The position numbers and the translations under genes were made by a program. Of a DNA stretch of 64,000 bases, positions 12,416 through 22,649 are shown piece by piece. The notes beneath the pieces were generated by a model, which worked only from the letters and a program-made list of their open reading frames with translations, made no database searches and was not told the DNA's origin. Source of the DNA: Craterostigma plantagineum (taxonomy: Eukaryota > Streptophyta > Magnoliopsida > Lamiales > Linderniaceae). The DNA lies in the NCBI GenBank assembly GCA_027422505.1, contig JAPQWV010001643.1:1-64000 (forward strand). The letters run 5' to 3'. How positions within the stretch are numbered: position 1 is the stretch's first letter; each line of letters begins with the position of its first letter.

Positions 12416-13903
12416 TGAAGTGTAAAATATGCCTAAGAGAGGGGGGTGAATTAGGCTTTAAAAATTATGGCTTTTTCTCCTTTGAAAACTACTTTTCTTT
12501 AAGAAGATATTGCAGAGCACGTTATTCCCTAGAGAGCAGTAAGATTGTCTATGTTATCTCCCTAATCCTGTTTACAGAATATCACGTTAATCTCAGAAAT
12601 CCTTTAAACGATATCACCTAGTTATTTGCCAACGTTCCGGTTTGTCTCACAGAAAAAGTAAAAAGCAGAAAGTAAAGTGAGACGGGATTTTTATACAGGT
12701 TATATCCCCAACTGGGTTTAATCTTGTCCTTGGGGTGTGATCTCCCAATAGTTCCAATCAATCACTAGGTATTACCGGTTACACTATGATTGACCCGTTC
12801 ACAACCGAAGCACTATGGATACTAGTTCTAGGCTGACGCACGCCAAGTTTCGATCCACGTCGTTTACCAGCAGGAAACCTATTCCCCGACTGGATGCAGC
12901 TTGCTACCGAAGGGCCACCGAATCCACAAAATTCGTCCCTCCACGTGCGTAAGACTCCACTCGTGCTCCTTTATGCGCTCAACGTGCCCGCAGACACAAC
13001 ACGTCCGAAGACAAGGGTTTAGGATTTGGAGTTTCTAGGGATCGCTCAAAAGAGTACAGATTCGCAAATGATAGCTCAAACACAAACTACAAATGAATCG
13101 CAAAGTAAGCTCAGATCGTCTAAGGAATTTGATAGCTTGTGTGTTCGTTGTTGTACCCTTCGCATGAAGTGTTTGTCTTCTATATAGGCCACGAATCGTT
13201 TCTCCACTTCACAAGGAAAGTTAAGCACGAAAAATATGCTAGAGACAGCTCAATTAACACGTGCATTAACTCAAGAAATCATGCCAGGAATAAACCAATT
13301 AAACTCAACGGTCAACATGAATTCTTACCATAAATACCACAGATTTGCTTTCATTCCAGGGTAATCTCATCCGTAGTCAGCTCATTCCATATATAGAATC
13401 AATCAGCATATTACACACATAATCAGAATATCGTTTCCATATATAGCTTAATCATATCCGGGTGATCTCAGTGATACTCTTTCCTAAAATAACCCAATCT
13501 CGTGTACAGCTCATATATCACTTAACACAATATATCTTCCATATATAGCTGCTCATATTAGCGTGATCTCAGACGATATTCTTTCGTTATATAACTCAAT
13601 CATGCGTACAGTCCACATACCACTTATCAGAACATATTTCCATATATAGCACACAGTGATATTCCATCCAAACGAGAACGTTCAAAAGCAGGTGATCACA
13701 TCAATATTCTAGTTAAGCATAAGATCACTCAAATTCGATTTTCTTAACATTTTAAAACATATTCAAGCGCTTAATCGAATAATTTCACATACTTAAACAT
13801 CACATAACATGCATATCGAGTTTTCTAATTTGTACCCCCCAATTTACATAATTACTTGGAATAATCAAAACTCTCATAATCATTTGGACCAAAAAGCTCT
13901 ACA
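12416..13903 (-). repeat. 5' LTR of copia element F
   Basis: This matches 3527-5022 along its full length, with many small indels and substitutions. It begins next to the primer-binding site and ends CTCTACA at 13903, followed by the target duplication CAAAT. The amount of divergence between the two LTRs is clearly greater than in element A, so F is older than A. Confidence 0.92.
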
Positions 13904-14899
13904 CAAATGATGAATTAAATTATGTGCTTAAATGACTTCACGTTATATGCTAACATGACATATATGAATTAGAAATTAGAAGAATTAATTTAATTTAGGT
14001 TAGTTATTGATTTTAGAGTTTCAATAAATGACATACTAACCTAGTAGATTTAAATTAGTATATTAAGTGTTGATACCCCGTTTTAGAAATTATGAATTGT
14101 TAAGAATAATGTCGAAATAAGGAACTTTGATATGTGTAGAATCTCGAGAGGGCTAAGCTAAGGAACAATTTCGATATGTTAGAACCTCGAGATCTTTAGA
14201 TCTCGAAATTTTGAAGTCCAAAACCCTAAAACTCGAGATCAAAGAACATTAGAGAATTTCGAGTGAAGAGATAGGGTCCGATCTCTTAAATGGAAGGAAT
14301 GATTATAATATTAATAGAATTATCACTTGGGAGCCTAGTTATATCTATACCTTAGCGCAAAAGGAAACTTTAGCTAATATTATTATAATACATAAGTTAG
14401 GATAAACATGAGAATAAGTTGACGTCAATTATTTAGTTGAACATGCCAATCAAAAGATAAAGGAGAACGAAAGAACCCCTCGTTTAAACTAAGTTCTCGA
14501 AGATCTAAGCAAAAGGAAAAGAGAAAGAATTCAAGGAACAGCTCGGGCACATCGTTAAGCTGGAAATAGGTATAACTTCTTTACCATAGTGTTTGTCCAT
14601 TTAATTAAAACAGTATGCTTTAATAGTTGGTAAGCACGAAATTAGTAGTTTCCAGACTAGATACAAGTTTCGATTTTAGGGTTAAATTAAGTTGAGCTAG
14701 TACGATAAATTCAAGAAATGTTTTCGAGAAAAATGTGATGTTCGTCGAAGGTTTAGTGACTTTCAAAGTTAAAGATCATGTTCTTAGGATTTAAGGTCAA
14801 CTAAAAATAATATTTCGACAGTTTATAATATTTAGGGTTTAACGGTGTTTATACTGTTCTTGAAGAAATAGGGGTTTGATCGAAACTTAGATAGTGATA

Positions 14900-15650
14900 G
14901 GACTTTCCAGATTATAAATATCGAAATAAGACCCAAGACTCATGTCGAAATCTGACATTAATATTAACCTCAAAATTTTGTAAGATCTCGAGATCAACTC
15001 AACATTTATGTTGAATAGAATTTCATTTTACAAATTAAACTCGAGATTCAATATTAGTAATATTGTTGTGTGTAATGTCGGAACATGCCTCGAAATGTGT
15101 ATGAGATCACGAGTTGATGTCGAGATTTATTTTGGAAACATATCGAAATCTATATCGAGATCTATCTTGAATAACAATGTCGAGCTCTTAAATATAATGT
15201 CGAGATCCATGACATCGAAATACACATCTCTGACATATTACTTATAATATCAATATCCACCTTCAAGTATTTTATGATCTAATATCGAAATCATATCAAA
15301 TGTCGAGATTTAGCTTTAAGGTTGGCTTTGAGATTTTTCCTATATCGAGGTTCATATCGAGATTTACCTCATGAACATATCAAAATCTTGTGCATACTAT
15401 ATCAAGATGTATCTAACCCAAGCTCGAAATCCTTAAGCATTATTTAATTAATACCGAATTCAGTATATACTATATCGAGATCCACTTCCAGTTGGGCTTC
15501 GAAATGTTATGTACTATTTAATTAATTTGGAACTATGACTAATAGGATTCGAAATGGTACTTTTCAATTGAAATTAAAATATTCAGAATTATAAGGTTAA
15601 GGTTTCGAAATTCATAAAAGTCGAAACTAAGGTTTTCAAAATTAAGCCAT
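14900..15650 (+). repeat. Array of TCGAAATC/TCGAGATC words in LTR E (left)
   Basis: Many irregularly spaced copies of TGTCGAAATC-, ATATCGAGATC- and TCGAGATTTA-like words occur here. Each word holds a TCGA or TCGAGA core that is near-palindromic. Spacing is uneven, so this is not a classical tandem repeat. The array sits between the first donor-like site (14570) and the short candidate exon (15708). The right LTR of E has a different array at the same place. Confidence 0.8.
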
Positions 15651-16039
15651 TTTAGTGAAACTATAATTAGACTAACAAACCCTAATTTTATATGTTTCTA
15701 TACTTAGGGTTTGAAGGTTAACGATTTACCGTACGATAAGCTAAGGATACCAGGTAAGTGCAAATCGCAACTACAACACATAATTTTTATGTGCATGAAA
15801 TTATGTGTTATATGCTTATATGATTTTATTGTGAGTTTCTACGTGATTTAATTACATTATATGATGACATGGCACGCATATTCATGGCATGAGCATATGC
15901 ACGCACGACTAGTATAAGATTCAGGGAAAGAGAGCGTGCATGAGTATAAGATCGCTTAAAAGCGATATGTATAATTGCCGATATAGGCATTTGTGTCGAC
16001 TCAATGATGAGTCATGGCTCTTCTATGCTACCTAAATAT

Positions 16040-16310
16040 ATTACGGCGAGTCACGAGCCGACTGCCTGATTCACGAGAGGTAGGTATATATGTATTACGG
16101 CGATTCACGAGGCCGACTGCCTGATTCACGAGAGGCAGGTATATATGTATTACGGCGTTTCACGAGGCAGACTACCTGATTCACGAGAGGCAGGTAAATA
16201 AATATATTACGGCGATTCACGAGGCCGACTGCCTAATTCACGAGAGGCATGGTATATATGTATTACGGCGATTCACGAGGCCGACTGCCTGATTCACGAG
16301 AGGCAGGTAA
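16040..16310 (+). repeat. Minisatellite, about 55-bp unit, five copies
   Basis: The unit contains TATTACGGCGATTCACGAGG, then GCCTGATTCACGAGAGGCAG, then a short AT-rich spacer (ATATATGT). Copies start near 16043, 16096, 16151, 16208 and 16265, with a few substitutions. Each unit also holds internal inverted words (TGCCT/AGGCA) and so could fold. It lies in the second candidate intron of the LTR. Confidence 0.85.
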
Positions 16311-16399
16311 ATACTCCGTAGCGGGAGATGCAACCTGGAGGTCCCTCATAACCGATTAAACCTCAACATGCATGTTAGTGGACTTAGGAGCCACACTCT

Positions 16400-16908
16400 C
16401 TTTTATCCACCACTTATGTGTGAAACTCATGATTTTTTTTAGCCGACTTGATTGATACCAGTTCGAGTATCGACCTGAAATTGTGATCGTAGTCGATAGG
16501 CGTTCGAAATAGGAATCCGTACCTGAATTCCTGAAACCAAAGATCCAATAATATCTGGGGTATAATCCTATGCCTAAATCTTTTGATCACCTGAGAAAAC
16601 ATGTTCGTTCAAGTATTAGAATGGCGCAGCGGAAGCGTGATGGACGCTAATGATTTTCAATCTCTGCCTAAGTTAGAATGATAGGAATTATTCTTAGCTC
16701 TTCGAGGTGATACAAGTTCCACTATCTGGAACAATCTTCATATCTACTTCATCAGGATTCATTCCTTTCTATCCCCGAAAAATTATTTGAGATTTCTAGG
16801 GTGAATTTCTATCACCCAACCAAACGAATTCAACTCCCTACCAATCGTTACCCTGAGTTATTACAACCGACGGAATTTCGGGGGCGAAATTCTTTTAAGG
16901 GGGGAGGA
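16400..16908 (+). other. Internal remnant of E with polypurine tract
   Basis: About 500 bp between the broken left LTR and the right LTR. No gypsy protein motif is recognisable in any frame. The stretch is probably the 3' untranslated part of the element. It ends with an inverted repeat (GAATTTCG-GGGG-CGAAATTC, 16873-16892) followed by the polypurine tract TTTTAAGGGGGGAGGA (16893-16908). The same arrangement occurs next to the 3' LTRs of A and B. Confidence 0.7.
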
Positions 16909-17800
16909 TGTAATACCCGTAAAATCTAATTACGGGATCTACGATTCAAATAGCGATGAAATATTTAATTAAGAACTTGATTGGATTAATTAGTATTTTC
17001 GATGGTACAATGCCTTCATATTCTCATACCTTTAAGTGACTTATATGTCTATATGATTCATGCTGTGTGAGTTATAACTTCTATGCATGTTACGAATTAT
17101 GACTTAAGTAATGAACGTAGTATTCAGAAAATTTCAAATGATGAATTAAATTATGTGCTTAAATGACTTCACGTTATATGCTAACATGACATATATGAAT
17201 TAGAAATTAGATGAATTAATTTAATTTAGGTTAGTTATTGATTTTAGAGTTTCCAATAAATGACATACTAAACCTAGTAGATTTAAATTAGTATATTAAG
17301 TGTTGATACCCCGTTTTAGAAATTATGAATTGTTAAGAATAATGTCGAAATAAGGAACTTTGATACGTGTAGAATCTCGAGAGGGCTAAGCTAAGGAATA
17401 ATTTCGATATGTTAGAACCTCGAGATCTTTAGATCTCGAAATTTTGAAGTCCAAAACCCTAAAACTCGAGATCAAAGAACATTAGAGAATTTCGAGTGAA
17501 GAGATAGGGTCCGATTGCTTAACTGGAAGGAATGATTATAATATTAATAGAATTATTACTTGGGGAGCCTAGTTATATCTATACCTTAGCGCAAAAGGAA
17601 ACTTTAGCTAATATTATTATAATATAAGTTAGGATAAACATGAGAATAAGTTGACGTCAATTATTTAGTTGAACATGCCAATCAAAAGATAAAGGAGAAC
17701 GAAAGAACCCCTCGTTCAACTAAGTTCTCGAAGATCTAAGCAAAAGGAAAAGAGAAAGAATTCAAGGAACAGCTCGACCACATCGTTAAGCTGGAAATAG

Positions 17801-19340
17801 GTATAACTTCTTTACCATAGTGTTTGTCCATTTAATTAAAACAGTATGGTGTAATAGTTGGTAAGCACGAAATTAGTAGTTTCCCAGACTAGATACAAGT
17901 TTTGATTTTAGGGTTAAATTAAGTTGAAGCTAGTATGATAAATTCAAGAAATGTTTTCGAGAAAAATGTGATGTTCGTTGAAGGTTTAGTGACTTTCAAA
18001 GTTAAAGATCATGTTCTTAGGATTTAAGGTCAACTAAAAATAATATTTCGACAGTTTATAATATTTAGGGTTTAACGGTGTTTATACTGTTCTTGAAGAA
18101 ATAGGGGTTTGATCGAAACTTAGATAGTGATAGGACTTTCCAGATTTTTTTTTTGGAAAATGGTGAACCCTACAAGTTGGCGAACTTGAATTTTTGCGAA
18201 CTCCTTAACGCTCTAAACTGCATTCGCGAAACTTAGGGGCTTAAGTGGCAAACTTAAAATTGGCGATTCCTATAATTGTTTCAATAGAAAAACCCGCGAA
18301 CCGTACTTAGCGAAATTTAGCTAAACTTCACGAATTCATCGAATATCACGAGTCACGTGTGGATTGCGAATTCAGCTAAGATTCTCAAAATAAACTATAA
18401 TTTAGGAATTATTTAAGTCCTTAAGTCATTAATTAATTAAAATAGTGTCCTGACGATACTGTTTTATGCCTAAGGTTGGACTTAGGAAATCTGTCGGGCA
18501 GTAACTATAGTCGACGGACGACAGGTAAGTAGAAATCCAACTACAACACATAACTTGTGTGTTAAATGTTTTATGTGACTATGTGCCTACGTGATTTCAT
18601 GATTTCGTGAATTGATCGTTACGCTTTCTTGTGGTAAGCATAAGTTGCATTTATTTGCATATGCATATTCACGTGTACGCACGAACTCATGGGGGAGGGT
18701 CGTGGGACTGAGTATGCATGATGATATGTCGCTTGTACGCGACGAGGACTTGCCGATATGGGCAGGTGTGTCGACTCGCAGTTGAGTCAGGGACTGTCCA
18801 CTATGCTACCAGGGCGGCGTTTAGCGTCGTCGTACTATTATGTAAATATATATATGTGGATATCCTATGGATATGACTGGGCATGGCCCGTGGCGGTAAC
18901 GTGCGACCTGGAGGGTGCGACTTGAGGGTATAAGAGACACAGTGTGGAACCCTGGTGTAGGAGACCTCAGCGTGGGCTACCAGCGTGAGCGACCGTCGGA
19001 CAGTCGGGGATGACCGGGTTCATATGGCGACCTAGGGAACGATATGCATCCTAGGGTTCGGCCATCCGGCGTGGACCGATGTCGTATTGTCCCTGAGGGA
19101 CATGAGCTATTTGTGGCGCATAGTGAGATTAGCCGAGGGCCCTGAGTTATACTAGTACGAGTACTAGGTGCATCGGCGCGGAATGCCTTTGCGGTATATC
19201 AGATGCATCGGCGCGGATCCCCTTTGCGTAGTAGTTTATGCATGGGCGCGGATTGCCTTTGCGGGAATGGGACACGTGCATACATGCATGATTTATGCTT
19301 ACTGAGCCTCGGTGGCTCATTCCTTATGTTATGTGTTGTA
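17801..19340 (+). other. Predicted two introns and 39-nt exon inside LTR E (right)
   Basis: Intron 1 would be 17801-18485 (AAATAG|GTATAA to GGACTTAG|G) and would contain the GCGAA-word array. The exon would be 18486-18524. Intron 2 would be 18525-19340 (GACAG|GTAAGT to GTTGTAG|GTACC) and would contain the 38-bp minisatellite and the TGAGC/GCTCA stem-loop. The same order recurs in LTRs A, B, C, J and K. This is a prediction from consensus sites only. Confidence 0.5.
18150..18400 (+). repeat. GCGAA/TTCGCGAA word array in LTR E (right)
   Basis: Repeated TGGCGAAC, GCGAACC and TCGCGAA-like words at uneven spacing. It lies at the array position of the LTR but is unrelated in word to the TCGAAAT array of the left LTR of the same pair. 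Confidence 0.7.
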
Positions 19341-19670
19341 GGTACCAGCGACCACGGTACGTGATCGCGTTTTGAAGGCAGGGCCTTCTTTTGAAGCTTC
19401 GCGCTACTTTTGGGGTGGATGTGTGTGTGGATGACGACCTGTGAGGCCGGGCGCATAGGAGACTTTTGCTGTGCCGACGCACTTCGTCTTTGTATTTAGG
19501 ACATGTTTAGAACGATAGCGTTCGACATGTATTCTTTTGACATGTACAAAGACAATGTTCCATTACATAAATGGAAATGAAAAATTTTATATGTATTTTT
19601 AAGCACTTGCAAATCGCTGGGCACGTAGTGATACGCTAGAATAGGTAGAATCAGGAGTCGGGTCCTGACA

Positions 19671-20060
19671 GATCATCTTGAGCACATGCTCTTCGACGTC
19701 ACTACCCTTAGCCATTTTGCAATGAAATAGTTGCTCCATCATGGAATAGCGAGCACTCCCTGAATGTTCGCCAAAAATCTCCTTCAAATGAAGCAAAATA
19801 TCGCCCAGTTCCATTTCCGAGTTAGTGCGCTGCAACTCATTGCTCAAGGAAAGAAGTATATAGCCCTTGACCTTTGGCTCGTCTATCTGCCACTTGGCAT
19901 ACGTAACCTCGGTCTTCGTCACTCACAGCAGCCCCTGGGACTTACGGGATGGGGGAATCAATGACATAAGTTAGCGACTCCATACCTAGGACTATCCTTA
20001 GGTTATGGAGCCAGTCAAGGTAGTTTTGGTCCCACCAAACTGTTTCTCTCGAGTAGCATA
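19671..20060 (-). pseudogene. Copia gag N-terminal remnant (Tork-like)
   Basis: On the minus strand, a frame near 20030 encodes NYLDWLHNLRIVL followed by GMESLTYVI, and the next frame (19922-19672) encodes TYAKWQIDEPKVKGYILLSL, then LLHLKEIFGEHSGSARY and HCKMAKGSDVEEHVLKM. These are the standard start and middle of Tork-type copia Gag. Translation stops being Gag exactly at 19671, where LTR E begins. It may be the 5' part of the same element whose pol lies at 645-3294, or a second copia element. A stop and a frameshift make it inactive. Confidence 0.82.
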
Positions 20061-21315
20061 GTAATAATGTTCGTCATTGCAGTAAATAGAAAGAAACGTG
20101 AAGCTGCAGAAAATACAGATCTAATTAGGTTTTTTATCATTCATCAAGTACAAAGAAGGACTTTTCATTTCGCTTGACTCCAAGTATTTTCTCGAAATTC
20201 TATCCTCCCGAGAAGAGTTTTGGAAACCTTCGTTGAAGTTTCATAGTGGAGTTGATGTCCCCGACTCGACTAGAATTGCCTCAGCCTTTAACGCAATAAC
20301 TAGCTCATCTAATCTTATAGAAGTCACGTCAAACACGAACTTATCCAATAAGAGTTTCAACTATCTTTGTCTCAGTCATTGACCATCACAGCTAACCCTG
20401 CTTATTGCGTATAACTGCGTAAGTGTGACCTATCAACTTATGCTCAAATCGCACAAATATACCGCCCCTTGCTGCCATATGCTTCGTGGGGGGCGGACTG
20501 GTATGACGAGCGGTGTCCAAGACGCACCCGAGATGCTAACACTGGGGCAGGACATACGACGCCAACTTACTCGGAACAAATTGCAAAACTCCCCAACGCT
20601 AGACATCTCGAGCATGATAGAAGACATGAATCCAACTCCTTTACCAACTTAGTATTTATCAAACGGGAGAATAAACCATCTCACGTAAGAGCACATAAAA
20701 CATGCATATCATTTCAAAAATCAAAACGCATGTAGGTAGTAAATTAACCCTAGGAAAATAAACTACAAGACAGCACAAGCGGGTTATTTCTAGTCGACTT
20801 CGGGTCATCCCACGGGTCTTGAATTCGTCAAACGTCCTTCGTCATTCGAACGGCCTAAAAGTCACCGAACGTATACCACCTTGTCACCGCCGGTGGGATC
20901 GCGGTCCGTGAAATGAGTCCTCGTGTTTGTATTTTAATCTAATCTAATAAAAAAACAAATTACAACACGGAGGGGGGGATCATAAGTCCCGAACAACCCG
21001 TATAAAACAAATACAACCTGGGGGACGTAACCCTTAACAAATGACCCGGAAAAGTAGGGTCGCCACACCCGGGGCCGGTGTCTAAGCCACCATGGCTGGC
21101 ATCGGTCCCGGAGTACGAGGCAAAGTACGAGACGGATAGGGCCCGCGACTCAAATTGCTTAGCCGTCAAAACACACCGGAGAGCCACGACGGAGAAGGCA
21201 GCCGGTGGGGAGCCCCGGGCGGAGTAAGAATAGCCGCGCCGCCGGCGACGACACACAGCGCGCAACGCGCACGTGTTCAGCACTGCGGCTGATTCGTCGT
21301 GCCGCTGACTGCAGC
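20061..21315. other. Unassigned leader-like region left of element B
   Basis: No convincing gene. The part at 20960-21315 is GC-rich with many CGCC/GCCG words. It would be contiguous with 44290 onwards before A and B inserted. On the minus strand the joined region runs from a TATA-like box (44455-44464) through GC-rich leader into the copia gag remnant. That suits a long copia 5' LTR plus leader, but no LTR boundary or primer-binding site is visible. Open reading frames at 20425-20652 and 20960-21283 show no domain I recognise. Confidence 0.4.
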
Positions 21316-21769
21316 GTCTCTGTGGCGATCTTCACTTTTTAATTACAATTAGTGGCGGATTTTCGCAATGTAAGTCGCGGAAGACCCGTCTAATTAAAAA
21401 CATTTTCGTAAATAAAACATATTACATCAAAATATTCGTCTATATCGTCATTACTATACACGGGCCGAGGCCCCAAAATGACGAAACATCAAAACCTAAC
21501 GTCCCTCCACAGCTCGCATCCATGTACAGCCCCGCCCTCAAAAGTCCGTGGAGCACCGCCGTTAGCCCGCCTTAGCCGCGACGAACACCAGCATCGGGGT
21601 CGGTACCTGCAACACGTAAAACCCTGAGCTATTTGCTCAGTAGGTGAAATGTACGTGAATGCAGCGTGCGCTCAATCCCATCCCATACATCTCACGACAT
21701 GCACAATCGACTCTCATCACGACCTACCACCTCCCACGACTCCCGTGACTTAACACTGTACACCCTCGG

Positions 21770-22170
21770 GTATCCCACTCAGGTCGCTTTAGAATGGGAA
21801 GGCTTCTCAGGTCTCTTTAGAGTCGCCCTTTCCCAAGTTGAGGTTCATGCTCGGTCTGCCCACTAGGTCTCTTTTGAGTGGTACGTACTAGAACTTTCCC
21901 CTCTATACCTAACGCTCGATCAGCCCACTCAGGTCTCTTTAGAGTGGTACATACTGGAGCACGGGTAGCCTACTTAGGTCTCTTTAGAGCGGTATACACC
22001 CGAACCACTAACGTCCCAACGCTCGGGCGGCCAACTCAGGTCGCTTTAGAGTGGTACGCACCCAAGCAGCATACTATCGCTCGGTCGGCCCACTCAGGTC
22101 GCTTTAGAGTGGTACCTACTGGAGCACGAACAGCCTACTCTGGTCTCTTTAGAGCGGCATACACCCACCC
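21770..22170 (-). repeat. Minisatellite in LTR B
   Basis: Units of about 40-80 bp share CCCACTCAGGTCGCTTTAGA or CTACTCAGGTCTCTTTAGAG followed by GTGGTACGTACT-like spacers. About eight degenerate copies occur. It sits in the second candidate intron, the same place as the unrelated minisatellites of LTRs A, C, E, I and K. Confidence 0.75.
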
Positions 22171-22649
22171 TCTATCCAACACACGGACCAACATCACTCG
22201 TCGACACCCCAAACGTTACTGTTCCGCGCGGTACTCCTTTCCCCCGCACTGACATGGAATGCAAGGCAGTGCAGTACAGATAACATAACATATGACGCGA
22301 AGCATGAGTACATATGACGTGCAACAAAATAATGTACACGCAACACACATAATTCGTCAAGTCACATAATTCACCGAATGCACATAATCACATAAATTAC
22401 AAGTTCCAAAACATGTACACATATATACAAATAAACGGGTTACGTGTCATAGATGAAAAATCACCTACCTGTCGTCCGTAGATTATAAACTACTCCTTCG
22501 TGAAATTCCTAATCTTGACCTTTAGCATAAAATTATAATGTTAGTATACTATTTATTTAGCTATACTGTCTAAATTATTTGACTATCTAGTCCTCGTATT
22601 TCTTAACTATTGAAATATCAGGTTTGGAACTGTATTAGACAAATAGCCG

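Larger units (their letters stand above)
3527..13903 (-). mobile_element. SIRE/Maximus-like Ty1-copia retrotransposon 'F', full-length with TSD
   Basis: A minus-strand element of 10.4 kb with LTRs at both ends (1496 and 1488 bp), flanked by CAAAT at 3522-3526 and 13904-13908. The target is the left LTR of E; the uninterrupted target can be read in the right LTR near 17130. In element order it has an iMet primer-binding site, gag with zinc knuckle and coiled coil, protease, integrase, RT/RNase H, an extra ORF after pol, and a polypurine tract. The TGAAGTGTAAAATATGCC LTR start with a G-run soon after, the long acidic gag and the extra 3' ORF are typical of the SIRE/Maximus lineage. LTR differences are numerous and the coding frames are broken, so it is an older insertion. 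Confidence 0.93.
3295..16400 (+). mobile_element. Left LTR of E, interrupted by copia F and truncated at its 3' side
   Basis: The LTR runs 3295-3526, is interrupted by F (3527-13903 plus the duplicated CAAAT), and resumes at 13909. Its first part matches 16909-18145 of the right LTR closely. It has a first splice-donor-like site at 14569/14570 (AAATAG|GTATAA). A dense run of TCGAAAT/TCGAGAT words follows at about 14900-15650. A short candidate exon lies at 15708-15753 ending CCAG|GTAAGTG, and a minisatellite at 16040-16310. The conserved stem-loop, second acceptor and CCTGACA end found in sister LTRs are absent, so it is truncated near 16400. Confidence 0.8.
3295..19670 (+). mobile_element. 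Gypsy LTR pair 'E' (two plus-strand LTRs with little internal sequence)
   Basis: Both LTRs start TGTAATACCCGTAA (3295 and 16909). The right one ends CCTGACA at 19670. Between them, apart from the nested copia element F, only about 500 bp of internal sequence survives (16400-16908), ending in a polypurine tract. The flanks do not form a target-site duplication (TATTG on the left, GATCA on the right). The copia host also lacks the gag 3' end and protease that should lie between its two halves. The likely explanation is recombination between two separate insertions of the same family, with loss of everything between them. Confidence 0.8.
16909..19670 (+). repeat. Right (3') LTR of E
   Basis: It is 2762 bp, starts TGTAATACCCG and ends GGGTCCTGACA. 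The first 1.2 kb matches the left LTR, then at 18145 the sequence switches to a different subfamily (after CCAGATT the right copy has a T-run and then a GCGAA-word array). Candidate splice signals are donor 1 at 17800/17801, acceptor 1 at 18484-18485, short exon 18486-18524, donor 2 (GACAG|GTAAGT) at 18525, stem-loop 19303-19319 and acceptor 2 at 19339-19340. A 38-bp repeat with GCATCGGCGCGGA occurs three times at about 19170-19260. Confidence 0.88.

Noticed and set aside
16414..16602. 62-residue minus-strand frame next to E
   Set aside because: No gypsy or host motif; the stretch is the 3' untranslated remnant of E.
20960..21283. 107-residue GC-rich frame as a possible host gene
   Set aside because: No domain recognised; the region continues at 44290 and looks like an untranslated leader downstream of a TATA-like box.
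21666..22252. Two open frames of 66 and 124 residues
   Set aside because: They are translations of the minisatellite in LTR B and show only the repeat periodicity.
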